Of a stretch of 64,000 nucleotides of DNA, positions 25,569-32,831 are shown piece after piece; the stretch's first letter is position 1, and every line of letters begins with the position of its first letter. Made by a program: the position numbers and the translations under genes. The DNA comes from Streptomyces noursei ATCC 11455 (GTDB lineage: Bacteria > Actinomycetota > Actinomycetes > Streptomycetales > Streptomycetaceae): assembly GCF_001704275.1 (NCBI RefSeq), contig NZ_CP011533.1:7378001-7442000 (forward strand). The letters are read 5' to 3'. The notes under the pieces are model-generated. The model did not search any database, had not been told where the DNA came from, and saw nothing but the letters and a program-made list of their open reading frames with translations.

Positions 25569-26389
25569 AGATCTGGCTCGACGGGGAACTGCGGGACGCC
25601 GAAGGCGCCCGCGTCTCGGTCTTCGACCACGGCCTCACGGTCGGCGACGGGGTCTTCGAGACGATCAAGGCCGAGCGGGGGCGGGCCTTCGCCCTCACCC
25701 GCCACCTGGAGCGCCTGGCCACCTCCGCTCGGGGGCTCGGCCTGCCCGAACCCGACCTCGACGAGGTGCGGCGCGGCTGCACGGCCGTCCTGGACGCCAA
25801 CCCGATGCCGCTGGGCCGGCTGCGGATCACCTACACCGGCGGTGTCTCGCCGCTCGGCTCGGACCGTGGCGAGGCCGGCCCGACCCTGGTCGTCGCCGTC
25901 TCCGCGACCAGCCGGCGGCCGGACACCACCGCCGCCGTCACGGTCCCCTGGACCCGCAACGAGCGCGGCGCCCTCACCGGCCTGAAGACCACGTCGTACG
26001 GTGAGAACGTCGTCGCCCTGGCCCGCGCCCGCGAACAGGGCGCCTCCGAGGCGCTGTTCGCCAACACCACCGGCGCGCTCTGCGAGGGCACCGGCTCCAA
26101 CGTCTTCGTCGTCCTCGACGGTGAACTGCACACCCCGCCGCTGCACTCCGGTTGTCTGGCCGGCATCACCCGCGCCCTCACCGTCGCCTGGGCCGGCGCC
26201 AAGGAGACCGACCTGCCGCTGGACGTCCTGGAGAGCGCCGAGGAGATCTTCCTGACCTCCACGTTGCGCGACGTCCAGGCCGTGACCCGGATCGACGGCC
26301 GCCAACTCGCCGACGAGCCGGGCCCGGTGACCGCCGAGGCGATGCGGATCTTCGACCGGGAGTCCGCCGCCGACTTCGACCCGCGCTGA
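25565..26389 (+). CDS. pabC: 4-amino-4-deoxychorismate lyase (class IV PLP aminotransferase fold)
   Basis: Splits aminodeoxychorismate to p-aminobenzoate and pyruvate. A 274-aa fold-type IV PLP enzyme. Seen: FDHGLTVGDGVFET near the start, Arg-rich RHLERL, the PLP lysine in GLKTTSYGENV, the phosphate-binding EALFANTTGALCEGTGSNVFVV, and FLTSTLRDVQAV. Coupling to pabB makes ADC lyase the better call than branched-chain or D-amino acid aminotransferase, which share these motifs. No in-frame disruption. Confidence 0.88.
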   Translation: MKIWLDGELRDAEGARVSVFDHGLTVGDGVFETIKAERGRAFALTRHLERLATSARGLGLPEPDLDEVRRGCTAVLDANPMPLGRLRITYTGGVSPLGSDRGEAGPTLVVAVSATSRRPDTTAAVTVPWTRNERGALTGLKTTSYGENVVALARAREQGASEALFANTTGALCEGTGSNVFVVLDGELHTPPLHSGCLAGITRALTVAWAGAKETDLPLDVLESAEEIFLTSTLRDVQAVTRIDGRQLADEPGPVTAEAMRIFDRESAADFDPR

Positions 26390-26428
26390 GGGTGACGGGC
26401 CCGCGGGCGGGCGAGTAGAAAGTCCTTC

Positions 26429-27259
26429 GTGACCACTACGCTGCGCCCCGCGGGCCCCGAAGTACGACACGACGACGGCCGCCGGTCCCGCCCCTACGAC
26501 ATCTGCGTCAACAGCCGCCGGGTCGGCGGGATCCAACTGGCCACGGACGCCCGCTTCGGGCCCACCGCGGGCCGGATCGAGGCACTGCACGTCGAGGCCC
26601 CCGACCGGCACCGGGGCCGCGCCACGGTCGCCGCGCTGGCCGCCGAGGAGGTGCTGCGCGGCTGGGGCTGCCGACAGATCGAACTGACCGTGCCCACGGA
26701 CGCCGAGGCCGCGGTGCGGCTCTCGGCGGCGCTGGGCTACATCGAACGCGGCCGGATCATGACCCGGGCCCTCACCCGCCCCGGCGGGCTGCCCGACGGC
26801 AGCGTCGACCGGCCGATGCCCGAGGACGGGTACCCGGCCTGGCGGGACGCCGCGATCGCCGAGCGCGTCCGGCAGCAGACCGCCGAGGGGATGCCCCGCG
26901 AACGCGCCGAGGCGACCGTGCCCGCCGAGCACGCGGCACTGCTCCCCGAGGGCGCGGCCACCCCCGGTCACGTCCTGCGGGTCCTCGCCCACGAGGGCAC
27001 CGACGTCGGCACCCTGTGGCTCGCCCTGCGGCTCCCCGGGCAGCCCGGCGGGTACGTGATGGACGTGCGGGTGGCGCCCGAGCGCCGCGGCGAGGGGCAC
27101 GGCCGCAGCCTGATGCTGGTCGCCGAACGGGAGACCCTGGCCGCTGGCCGCTCCTCGCTGGCGCTCAACGTCCACCCGGACAACGCCGCGGCGCTGGGTC
27201 TGTACCGCTCGCTGGGCTACCGGACCACCGCGTACCGGATGTGGAAGCCGATCCTCTGA
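26429..27259 (+). CDS. Tandem GNAT-domain acetyltransferase
   Basis: A 276-aa protein with two GNAT-like halves. The N-terminal half has HVEAPDRHRGRATVAALAAEE and ends near LSAALGYIERG. The C-terminal half has MDVRVAPERRGEGHGRSLM (the R-x-x-G-x-G/A acetyl-CoA loop, about residues 207-225) and closes with DNAAALGLYRSLGYRTTAYRMWK. The first half is degenerate in its loop and may be structural. GTG 26429 has no Shine-Dalgarno; TAGAAA at 26416-26421 is a possible -10, again suggesting a leaderless start. It is convergent with the DsbA-like gene. The substrate is unknown. Confidence 0.83.
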   Translation: MTTTLRPAGPEVRHDDGRRSRPYDICVNSRRVGGIQLATDARFGPTAGRIEALHVEAPDRHRGRATVAALAAEEVLRGWGCRQIELTVPTDAEAAVRLSAALGYIERGRIMTRALTRPGGLPDGSVDRPMPEDGYPAWRDAAIAERVRQQTAEGMPRERAEATVPAEHAALLPEGAATPGHVLRVLAHEGTDVGTLWLALRLPGQPGGYVMDVRVAPERRGEGHGRSLMLVAERETLAAGRSSLALNVHPDNAAALGLYRSLGYRTTAYRMWKPIL

Positions 27260-27328
27260 CGCGCTCCACCGACCGGCCAGCGGGGCCTGACGGGCCCGAC
27301 CGGAGCGGGCGGCCGGGCCGCGGTCGCG

Positions 27329-27880
27329 TCAGCCCGCTGCGGAGTCCGGCCCGGCCAGCAGCCGTTCGGCGATCTCCTCGATCCGGGCGCGCAGCCCCTC
27401 CTGGCTCTTGCCGCCGTCCAGCCGCTCGCCGCCGATCTCGTACGTCGGGGTGCCCGTCACCCCGATCGCCTTGCCCTCGGCCTGGTCCGCGTCCACCGCC
27501 AGCAGGTGCCGCCCGTCGACCAGCGCGGTGTCGATCTCCTCGGCGTCCAGCCCCAGCTCCCCGGCGACGTCGAGCAGCACCTTCTCGCCGTGCTTGCCGA
27601 GCTCCGCGGTCCGCGCCAGCAACGCCTCGATGTACGGCCAGCCCTGCCCCTGTTCGGCGGCCTCCTCGGCGGCCTGGGCGGCCGCGTAGGCGTGCTTGTG
27701 CTTGGTCAGCGGGAAGTGCCGCAGCCGGATCTCCAGCCGGTCGCCGAAGCGCTCGCGCAGCGCCCGTACGTCCGCGAGGGCGGTGGCGCAGTCCGGGCAC
27801 TGCAGATCGCACCACACGTCCAGGACGGGGCGGTCGGGGCTGACGGGACTGGTGGGGCCGGAGGCGGCGGCGTCGTTCAT
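27329..27880 (-). CDS. DsbA/FrnE-like thioredoxin-fold protein
   Basis: A 183-aa thioredoxin-fold oxidoreductase. The redox motif CPDC (Cys28-Cys31) follows the strand VLDVWCDLQ, and the cis-proline loop is VTGTPTYEIGG (about 145-155). A helical insertion, AYAAAQAAEEAAEQGQGWPYIEALLAR, is typical of DsbA/FrnE. No signal peptide is visible, so it is probably cytosolic. I chose ATG 27880 over the upstream frame to 28033, since AAGACT ends six nt before this ATG and could be the -10 of a leaderless message. The substrate is unknown. Confidence 0.83.
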   Translation of the reverse strand: MNDAAASGPTSPVSPDRPVLDVWCDLQCPDCATALADVRALRERFGDRLEIRLRHFPLTKHKHAYAAAQAAEEAAEQGQGWPYIEALLARTAELGKHGEKVLLDVAGELGLDAEEIDTALVDGRHLLAVDADQAEGKAIGVTGTPTYEIGGERLDGGKSQEGLRARIEEIAERLLAGPDSAAG

Positions 27881-28053
27881 ACGGCCAGTCTTCCAGCCCG
27901 CCGCCCTGGGGAGGAACCCGGACCTGCGGAGGAGGGCGACCCGGAGATCTCCCTGAGGTCCTGGCCCGGACATGGCCTGTGCGGGGTCGGAGGGGGCAGG
28001 ATGGAGGGGAGCGCGGAACGCCCGCTCGCCCATGGGACCGGCAGGAGGACCGG

Positions 28054-28500
28054 ATGCTGACCTCGACAGTCTGTGCCGCGGTGTCGGCAGCGGGCCTGGG
28101 TATCGCCGCGCTGACCGCTTATCGCAAGCGTTTCCTGGCCGCGACCCGGATCGCCGCCTTCGCCCTGATCCCGATCGGCCTGGTCATGACGGGTGTCATC
28201 GACTGGGTCACCAGCATCGTCTTCAAGCCCACGGTCTGGGCCGGGTTCGGGGTGCTCGCACTCTCCGCGGGGCTGTTCGCGATCAGCAGGCTGGTGGAGC
28301 GGCGCCGTGGGATAGCCGGTCGCAAGGAGCGCCGGGCCGCGGCGGGTTCCGGGGCGCCGGCGGTGGCGCCGGCCGCCTCTGCGCCGTCCCTCGGCCCCGG
28401 CCGGAAGGCCCCGAAGAGCACCCCCGCGCCGAGCGCGGGCAGCGCTCCCAAGGATGACTTCTCGGACATCGAAGCGATCCTGAAAAAGCACGGGATCTGA
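28054..28500 (+). CDS. Conserved membrane protein with a C-terminal acidic helix
   Basis: A 148-aa protein. Two or three hydrophobic helices occupy residues 1-90 (TSTVCAAVSAAGLGIAALTAY, FALIPIGLVMTGVIDWV, VWAGFGVLALSAGLFAIS). An Arg-rich, Ala/Pro-rich linker then leads to a short conserved tail, DDFSDIEAILKKHGI. ATG 28054 follows AGGAGG with ideal spacing, so the frame upstream of it is discarded. The tail looks like a protein-docking peptide. The family is found widely in Streptomyces as far as I remember, but I do not know its function. Confidence 0.75.
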   Translation: MLTSTVCAAVSAAGLGIAALTAYRKRFLAATRIAAFALIPIGLVMTGVIDWVTSIVFKPTVWAGFGVLALSAGLFAISRLVERRRGIAGRKERRAAAGSGAPAVAPAASAPSLGPGRKAPKSTPAPSAGSAPKDDFSDIEAILKKHGI

Positions 28501-28568
28501 TGAACTCCCGCTGCTGAGCGGCCTATCGCGGCTTCCGGGACGATCATCTGCGCGATGATGCGCGCGAG

Positions 28569-28724
28569 ATGAACGATGAGTGCGCCCTCGCCCAAGACGA
28601 CGCCCCGTCCCCCGAGCCACGCGGTTGCCTGTTCGCGCTGTCCCAGCCGCCGCTGATGCTCTTCCTAGCCGTGATCGGCCTACTGCTCCTGCTAGGCGCG
28701 GTACACGACCTCTACATCCTCTGA
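28569..28724 (+). CDS. 51-aa single-TM peptide with three CTA codons
   Basis: Below the usual length cut-off. The frame MNDECALAQDDAP...PEPRGCLFALS leads into one hydrophobic helix (about residues 28-45, PPLMLFLAVIGLLLLLGAV) and ends HDLYIL. Three Leu codons are the rare CTA. No strong Shine-Dalgarno is seen, but a perfect 10-bp hairpin begins at the base after the stop codon, which supports a real end. It lies 68 bp after a membrane protein gene in the same direction. It could be a membrane-protein regulator; the function is unknown. Confidence 0.6.
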   Translation: MNDECALAQDDAPSPEPRGCLFALSQPPLMLFLAVIGLLLLLGAVHDLYIL

Positions 28725-28749
28725 GGTCCGCACCGGCCGGGTGCGGACC
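28725..28749. terminator. Terminator abutting the 51-aa ORF
   Basis: Perfect 10-bp stem GGTCCGCACC (28725-28734) with 28740-28749 and a 5-nt loop. It lies between convergent genes. Confidence 0.7.
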
Positions 28750-28797
28750 CGGCCCGCCTGTCGCCGTGCGACCGCGGGCCGTACCCGCCGCGGTCGC

Positions 28798-29364
28798 TCA
28801 GCCCGCCGCCTCCCGCCGCCGTGCGCGGTACGCCGCGACGTGCAGCCGGTTCCCGCAGGTCCGGCTGTCGCAGTAGCGCCGCGAGCGGTTGCGGGAGAGG
28901 TCGACGAAGGCGTGCCGGCAGTCCGGTGCCTCACAGCGCCGCAGCCGCTCGCGCTCCCCGGCGACGAGGATGAAGGACAGCGCCATCCCGCCGTCCGCGG
29001 CCAGGTGGTCGGCGACCGAGGCGCCCGGCGCGAAGTAGTGGACGTGCCAGTCGTAGCCGTCGTGGTCGGTCAGTCGCGGGGTGGTGCCCGCCGAGGCGAC
29101 CAGCGTGTTCAGCCGTGCGGCGGCGGCGCGGTCGTCGCCGGCGGCGAAGACCTCAGCGAACCGCGCCCGGACGGCCCGTACGGCCGCCAGGTCGTCCGGG
29201 CCGAGGGATCCCACGTCGCTGACATCGTTGCGCCGGACGAACTCCGCGAGGGCCGCGAGGTCGGTCAGGCTGTCCGGGGCGCCGGGGGAGTCGCCCTCGG
29301 GGGCGGTGTTCAGCAGATCGACGACCGCGTCCAGCGCGCACCGGGTGTCATGGGTGATCATCAC
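28798..29364 (-). CDS. CGNR zinc-finger (ABATE domain) putative regulator
   Basis: A 188-aa protein. The C-terminal zinc finger has the pattern RRCEAPDCRHAFVDLSRNRSR then YCDSRTCGNRLHVAAYR, that is, C-x4-C...C-x4-C-G-N-R, the CGNR signature. The N-terminal part (D-T-R-C-A-L-D-A-V-V-D-L-L-N-T opening) is the ABATE domain, proposed to sense stress ligands. Such proteins are thought to act as transcription regulators. Two ATG codons (29364, 29361) start it. A -10 TAGAGT lies at 29436-29431 on the minus strand, giving a leader of about 60 nt. Confidence 0.85.
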   Translation of the reverse strand: MMITHDTRCALDAVVDLLNTAPEGDSPGAPDSLTDLAALAEFVRRNDVSDVGSLGPDDLAAVRAVRARFAEVFAAGDDRAAAARLNTLVASAGTTPRLTDHDGYDWHVHYFAPGASVADHLAADGGMALSFILVAGERERLRRCEAPDCRHAFVDLSRNRSRRYCDSRTCGNRLHVAAYRARRREAAG

Positions 29365-29430
29365 GGTTCCGCTCCCTGGCCGGGTGGGGTCGGCCGCTGC
29401 CGCCCCGGTGTCGTTGGCGAATGGTCGCCG

Positions 29431-29436
29431 ACTCTA
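29431..29436 (-). promoter_or_regulatory. -10 box for the CGNR gene
   Basis: TAGAGT on the minus strand, an exact Streptomyces -10; no matching -35 was found. It lies 67 nt upstream of the start codon. Confidence 0.45.
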
Positions 29437-29580
29437 GCGCCTGGGACAAGCCTCGGCGCCGTCCCCGCGGTGGGTCCGCGACGACGGCGCCGAAGTGTGC
29501 CGTGTGAACTTGTCGGTCCTGCGCCGTCTCCCCGAGTCGGACGGTCGCAAGTGTGAGCGGGTGGGTGTGCGTGCTGCGTC

Positions 29581-29994
29581 TCAGCTCTCCGCCAGGATGT
29601 GGGAGAGCTCGGTGTCGAGGTCGAAATGCCGGTGTTCCGTACCGGGTGGTACGGCGGCATCCGTCCGCTTGAGGAACGATTCCAGTGCCCGCGCCGGCGC
29701 CTCCAGGAGGGCTTCCCCCTCCGGGGAGCTCAGGGCGATGCAGACGACGCCCTGTCCATGGCTCCGGGACGGCCACACGCGGACGTCTCCGGTGCCCGTG
29801 GGCCGATGCAGGCCCTCGGCGAGGAGGTCGCGGGCGAAGACCCACTCAACCGTTTCCTCGGCTCCGGTGTGGAAGGTGGCGTGCACGGCATACGGATCGG
29901 CCGTGTCATACCGCAGGCCCGCGGGTACAGGCAGTGAGGACTCGCTCGACACAACGAGGCGCAGGTGCAGCTCGCAGCTGACCGTGGTGTTCAT
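29581..29994 (-). CDS. ssgB: Sporulation-specific cell division protein SsgB
   Basis: A 137-aa SsgA-like protein that recruits FtsZ to future septum sites in aerial hyphae, together with SsgA. The sequence is immediately recognisable: NTTVSCELHLRLVVSSE, AVHATFHTGAEETVEWVFA, VRVWPSRSHGQGVVCIAL and C-terminal HFDLDTELSHILAES. SsgB is nearly invariant across Streptomyces, so both the start and the symbol are secure. ATG 29994 corresponds to the known N-terminus; the frame to 30060 is excess. The only ribosome-site candidate is AAAGG, rather far upstream. The 374-bp AT-richer region upstream is likely to contain developmental promoters. Confidence 0.97.
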   Translation of the reverse strand: MNTTVSCELHLRLVVSSESSLPVPAGLRYDTADPYAVHATFHTGAEETVEWVFARDLLAEGLHRPTGTGDVRVWPSRSHGQGVVCIALSSPEGEALLEAPARALESFLKRTDAAVPPGTEHRHFDLDTELSHILAES

Positions 29995-30368
29995 AAGCGC
30001 CAGGGCCTTTCGCTCAGTGTGCGCTCGGGGATTCGCACGTCGGCGAAATCGACATGCCACCTACGGTGCCGTTGTAAACCCCTCTGACGGTTTTGTGTGG
30101 CTTCAGGTACCTCTTACGGCGGATTGCGCGAGCGTCCTCGGCGGTGAGTTCGGCCAGGCGAACATGCCGGTTGCATAGGCGATACGAATACGCAGAGTAA
30201 TGGAGCGGGGAGCGCTTCGCGATGATCTCGGTCGGTTCGGCGTGCCGGGCGTCGGGGGTCGGTGCCCGGCGCACGGCCGGGTGCCCGGTGCGTGCCGGGT
30301 GGAGATCGGCGATGTCGCGACGGTGGTCAGGAGCGCCCCCGACGTGCGGTAATGTTGTCGATGCGCCC
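29995..30368. promoter_or_regulatory. AT-richer upstream region of ssgB and tRNA-Val
   Basis: 374 bp between ssgB (minus) and tRNA-Val (plus). GC content drops at 30060-30210. An 86-codon minus-strand frame (30274-30014) runs through it but mixes A/T-ending codons and has no ribosome site, so it is not called. TAATGT at 30350-30355 is a likely -10 for the tRNA. A GTTTAC at 30083-30078 (minus) may belong to an alternative-sigma promoter of ssgB, but I cannot confirm it. Confidence 0.45.
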
Positions 30369-30440
30369 GGGCGATTAGCTCAGTGGGAGAGCGCTTCGTT
30401 CACACCGAAGAGGTCACTGGTTCGAACCCAGTATCGCCCA
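30369..30440 (+). tRNA. tRNA-Val (anticodon CAC), copy 1
   Basis: 72 nt: acceptor GGGCGAT/ATCGCCC, discriminator A, anticodon loop TTCACAC, T-arm GGTTCGAACCC; CCA not encoded. Identical to the gene at 31083-31154. Confidence 0.95.
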
Positions 30441-30447
30441 CCCCGGA

Positions 30448-30482
30448 CGACGGCCCGGAGACTTCAAGTCTCCGGGCCGTCG
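30448..30482 (+). terminator. Terminator after tRNA-Val copy 1
   Basis: Perfect stem of 16 bp (30448-30463 with 30467-30482) with a 3-nt loop TCA. Confidence 0.8.
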
Positions 30483-30527
30483 CGGTTGTTGGGCCGTTCC
30501 CGGGCGGCGGGGGCGCACACTGGGATC

Positions 30528-30998
30528 ATGCCCGACTCGTCAGGTCGATCCTGCCGCCTGCACCGCTACCGCTTCCGTAGCGTCTGGCTGCTGCATGCCC
30601 CGCCCGCCGTCGTCTACGCGGTGCTGGGGCGGGCCGAGGCGTATCCCTGCTGGTGGCCGCAGGTGCGTGAGGTCGTCCCGCTCGACGACCGCAGCGGCAC
30701 CGCGCGGTTCCGGTCCTTCCTGCCGTACGAGCTGACCGTGGTGGCGACCGAGACCCTGCGGGATCCGGGGGCCCGGGTGCTGGAAATAGGGATGCGCGGG
30801 GACCTGGCCGGCTGGGCGCGCTGGACGATCATGCCGGGGGAGGGCGGTACGCGGGCCGTCTTCGAGCAGGAGGTGGAGGTCCGCAAGCCGGTGCTGCGGC
30901 GCTGGGCGCTGCTGGGACGGCCGGTGTTCCGGATCAACCACGCGCTGATGATGCGGGCCGGGCGGCGCGGTCTGAGGGCCTGGCTGGCCCGCGGGTGA
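30528..30998 (+). CDS. SRPBCC (START-like) family protein, polyketide cyclase type
   Basis: A 156-aa protein of the helix-grip fold that binds hydrophobic ligands. Opening RFRSVWLLHAPPAVVYAVLGRAEAYPCWWPQVREV is the standard SRPBCC start (strand, helix, W-P pair). The central strands contain LTVVATETL and WTIMPGEGGTRAVFEQEVEV, and a long C-terminal helix closes the pocket. ATG 30528 was chosen; no Shine-Dalgarno is present and CACACT ends 6 nt upstream, compatible with a leaderless start. It is enclosed by two identical tRNA-Val genes. The ligand or reaction is unknown. Confidence 0.82.
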   Translation: MPDSSGRSCRLHRYRFRSVWLLHAPPAVVYAVLGRAEAYPCWWPQVREVVPLDDRSGTARFRSFLPYELTVVATETLRDPGARVLEIGMRGDLAGWARWTIMPGEGGTRAVFEQEVEVRKPVLRRWALLGRPVFRINHALMMRAGRRGLRAWLARG

Positions 30999-31017
30999 GG
31001 GGCGGCGGGACAGGAAT

Positions 31018-31047
31018 TTGATGGAAGGGCGTGACGACCTGTATCGT
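31018..31047 (+). promoter_or_regulatory. Promoter of tRNA-Val copy 2
   Basis: -35 TTGATG (31018-31023), an 18-bp spacer and -10 TATCGT (31042-31047), 35 nt before the tRNA. Confidence 0.65.
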
Positions 31048-31082
31048 TCAGGTCGTTCGCGAGGGAAACCCCGCCGACACCC

Positions 31083-31154
31083 GGGCGATTAGCTCAGTGG
31101 GAGAGCGCTTCGTTCACACCGAAGAGGTCACTGGTTCGAACCCAGTATCGCCCA
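31083..31154 (+). tRNA. tRNA-Val (anticodon CAC), copy 2
   Basis: 72 nt, identical to 30369-30440: acceptor GGGCGAT/ATCGCCC, anticodon loop TTCACAC. With its own promoter and a T-tract terminator it is an independent unit. Confidence 0.95.
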
Positions 31155-31164
31155 CCGGGATCGA

Positions 31165-31199
31165 GGACCGGGCCGCCAAAAGGCGGTCCGGTCCTTTTT
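31165..31199 (+). terminator. Rho-independent terminator with T-tract
   Basis: 13-bp stem (31165-31177 with 31182-31194, one G-T pair), loop AAAA, followed by TTTTT. It is the only classical T-tract terminator noticed in this window. Confidence 0.9.
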
Positions 31200-31291
31200 G
31201 TTGGTCGGTGCGGCCGTGATCCGGGGCGCGCGCTTGCGCGGTCGACGGCGGTGACCCTCGGGGAGAGCGCGGTGGGAGTCCTGATGAGGGA

Positions 31292-32017
31292 TCAGGCCGC
31301 GGAGGGGAGTTCCGGCCGCAGCGGCCAGTGCGGGTCGACCGGCTCGGGGGAGCCGCTGCGGGCGAACCACGCCTGGAGGCCGCGGGCCTGGGCCGCGTGC
31401 CAGACCGCCTGCCGGGTGTGCAGCTCGGCCGGCTGCAGCCCCTCCAGCCGGTCGGCGAAGCGCAGGCCCACCTCCCGGACCACCCGCAGCGCGGCCAGTG
31501 CGTCCGCCGCCGCCTCGTGGGCGTCGGTCAGCTCGACCTCGTAGTGCGCGCAGAGATCGGTGAGGGTGCGACGGCCCTTGCGGTAGCGGTCCAGGTGCTT
31601 GTCCAGGACGCGCGGGTCGAGGACGTGCAGGGGGTACGCCCCCAGATAGGTGCCCAGTGAGCTGGCGCGGTGGCGCTTCAACTCCCGCTCCAGGAGTGTG
31701 AGATCGAACGGCGCGTTCATCACCACCAGCGGCCGACCGGCCACCGCCTGGGCGGCCAGCGCGCGGGCCAGCTCCTCCAGCACCGGCGCCGGCCAGCGGC
31801 CGTGCAGCGCGAGGTGATCGGCCGTGAGTCCGTGCACCGCGGTCGCGGCCTCGGGTATCTCCACCCCCGGGTTGATCAGCCAGCGGGTGATGCGCGGGGC
31901 GGCGCGCGGGGTCTCCTGGACGACCAGGGCGGCCGAGACGATGCGATCGCGCTCCACGTCGATGCCCGTCGTCTCGGTGTCGAAGGCGGCAAGTGGACCG
32001 TCATACCAGCGCGGCAT
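31292..32017 (-). CDS. DnaQ-like 3'-5' exonuclease (DEDDh)
   Basis: A 241-aa exonuclease of the DNA polymerase III epsilon type. Motif I AAFDTETTGID (Asp, Glu), motif II around VVMNAPFDLTLLERE and motif III HEAAADALAALRV (His, Asp) are all present, so it should be active on DNA or RNA 3' ends. The first half reads as the core; the C-terminal 50 residues form an extra helical tail. GAGGAG lies 7 nt before the second of two adjacent ATG codons (32017), preferred over 32020. The frame upstream of that, to 32350, lacks similarity. It is single-gene, divergent from the DUF4365 gene. Confidence 0.87.
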   Translation of the reverse strand: MPRWYDGPLAAFDTETTGIDVERDRIVSAALVVQETPRAAPRITRWLINPGVEIPEAATAVHGLTADHLALHGRWPAPVLEELARALAAQAVAGRPLVVMNAPFDLTLLERELKRHRASSLGTYLGAYPLHVLDPRVLDKHLDRYRKGRRTLTDLCAHYEVELTDAHEAAADALAALRVVREVGLRFADRLEGLQPAELHTRQAVWHAAQARGLQAWFARSGSPEPVDPHWPLRPELPSAA

Positions 32018-32243
32018 CATCCAACTCCTCGCGGTCGTACGGGGGATGACGGTGCACGTCACCCGAGCTGGTGATACCCGAGACCAGGTCGGCTCGAACC
32101 GCCCTTGTTTGCGGCCGGTCTGACGCGGAGACAACCACAGTGACGGGCCGGCGCACACCGCGCGGCCCGGCGTCTCCCCCGCGCCGGGTCCCGCCCCGCC
32201 GCCCCGCCGCATCGATTCGCCACGGCCCGGAAGGCATCCCGCG

Positions 32244-32831
32244 ATGACCCTCGCGCAGCCCGAACCGGGCGGGCTGTCCCCCGCAAGCGGGCGGTACCCC
32301 CGGCCCTCACTCACCTCGCAGCGCGGTGGCCTGGCCACCACGGCCTGCATGGAAACACTCCAGGTGGGCTACCTGCACGCGGTCGCCGCCGCCTCCGGGT
32401 GCTCGCTGGCCCAGCCCTTCCCGGACAACGGGATCGACTGGCACGTCAGCCACGCCGCGCCCGACCACGCCGTCGACGACGAGGTGACCATCAAGGTGCA
32501 GCTCAAGTGCACCTACCAGACCGCCCCGCGCCCGCCCGGGCCCACCTTCGCCTTCACGCTCGACAACGACCACCTGGTGAAGCTGGCCCGCACGCCGGTG
32601 GCGGTGCACAAGATCCTCGTCGTGATGCTCGTCCCGCGGGATCCGGAGGACTGGCTGCGGGCCGGGCACGACCACCTCGAACTGCGGCACTGCTGCTACT
32701 GGATCAACCTCGCCGGCCATCCGGTGACCGGTCGGCGCAGGACCACTGTGCGGATCCCGACCACGCGGATCTTCGACGACCGCGCGCTCCGCGAGATCAT
32801 GACGCGGGTCGGGGCGGGAGGGAGGCCCTGA
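32244..32831 (+). CDS. DUF4365-type protein
   Basis: A 195-aa protein. From residue 37 on it shows the pattern of the DUF4365 family, a PD-(D/E)xK-like fold: METLQVGYLHAVAAASGC, NGIDWHVSHAAPDH, EVTIKVQLKCTYQ (the V-Q-L-K strand carrying the likely catalytic Gln-Lys) and DDHLELRHCCYWINL. Such proteins are suspected nucleases or restriction-related proteins. ATG 32244 follows GGAAGGC. It overlaps the next gene by one base (TGATG at 32829-32833), so the two are coupled. The function is inferred from fold only. Confidence 0.7.
   Translation: MTLAQPEPGGLSPASGRYPRPSLTSQRGGLATTACMETLQVGYLHAVAAASGCSLAQPFPDNGIDWHVSHAAPDHAVDDEVTIKVQLKCTYQTAPRPPGPTFAFTLDNDHLVKLARTPVAVHKILVVMLVPRDPEDWLRAGHDHLELRHCCYWINLAGHPVTGRRRTTVRIPTTRIFDDRALREIMTRVGAGGRP

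Noticed and set aside
30014-30274. An 86-codon minus-strand frame upstream of ssgB
   Set aside because: Mixed third-position bases, no ribosome-binding site and no recognised motif; left as regulatory DNA.
30369-31154. Integrated element between the tRNA-Val repeats
   Set aside because: Both copies are complete tRNA genes with own promoters, and only one ordinary gene lies between; no integrase is present.
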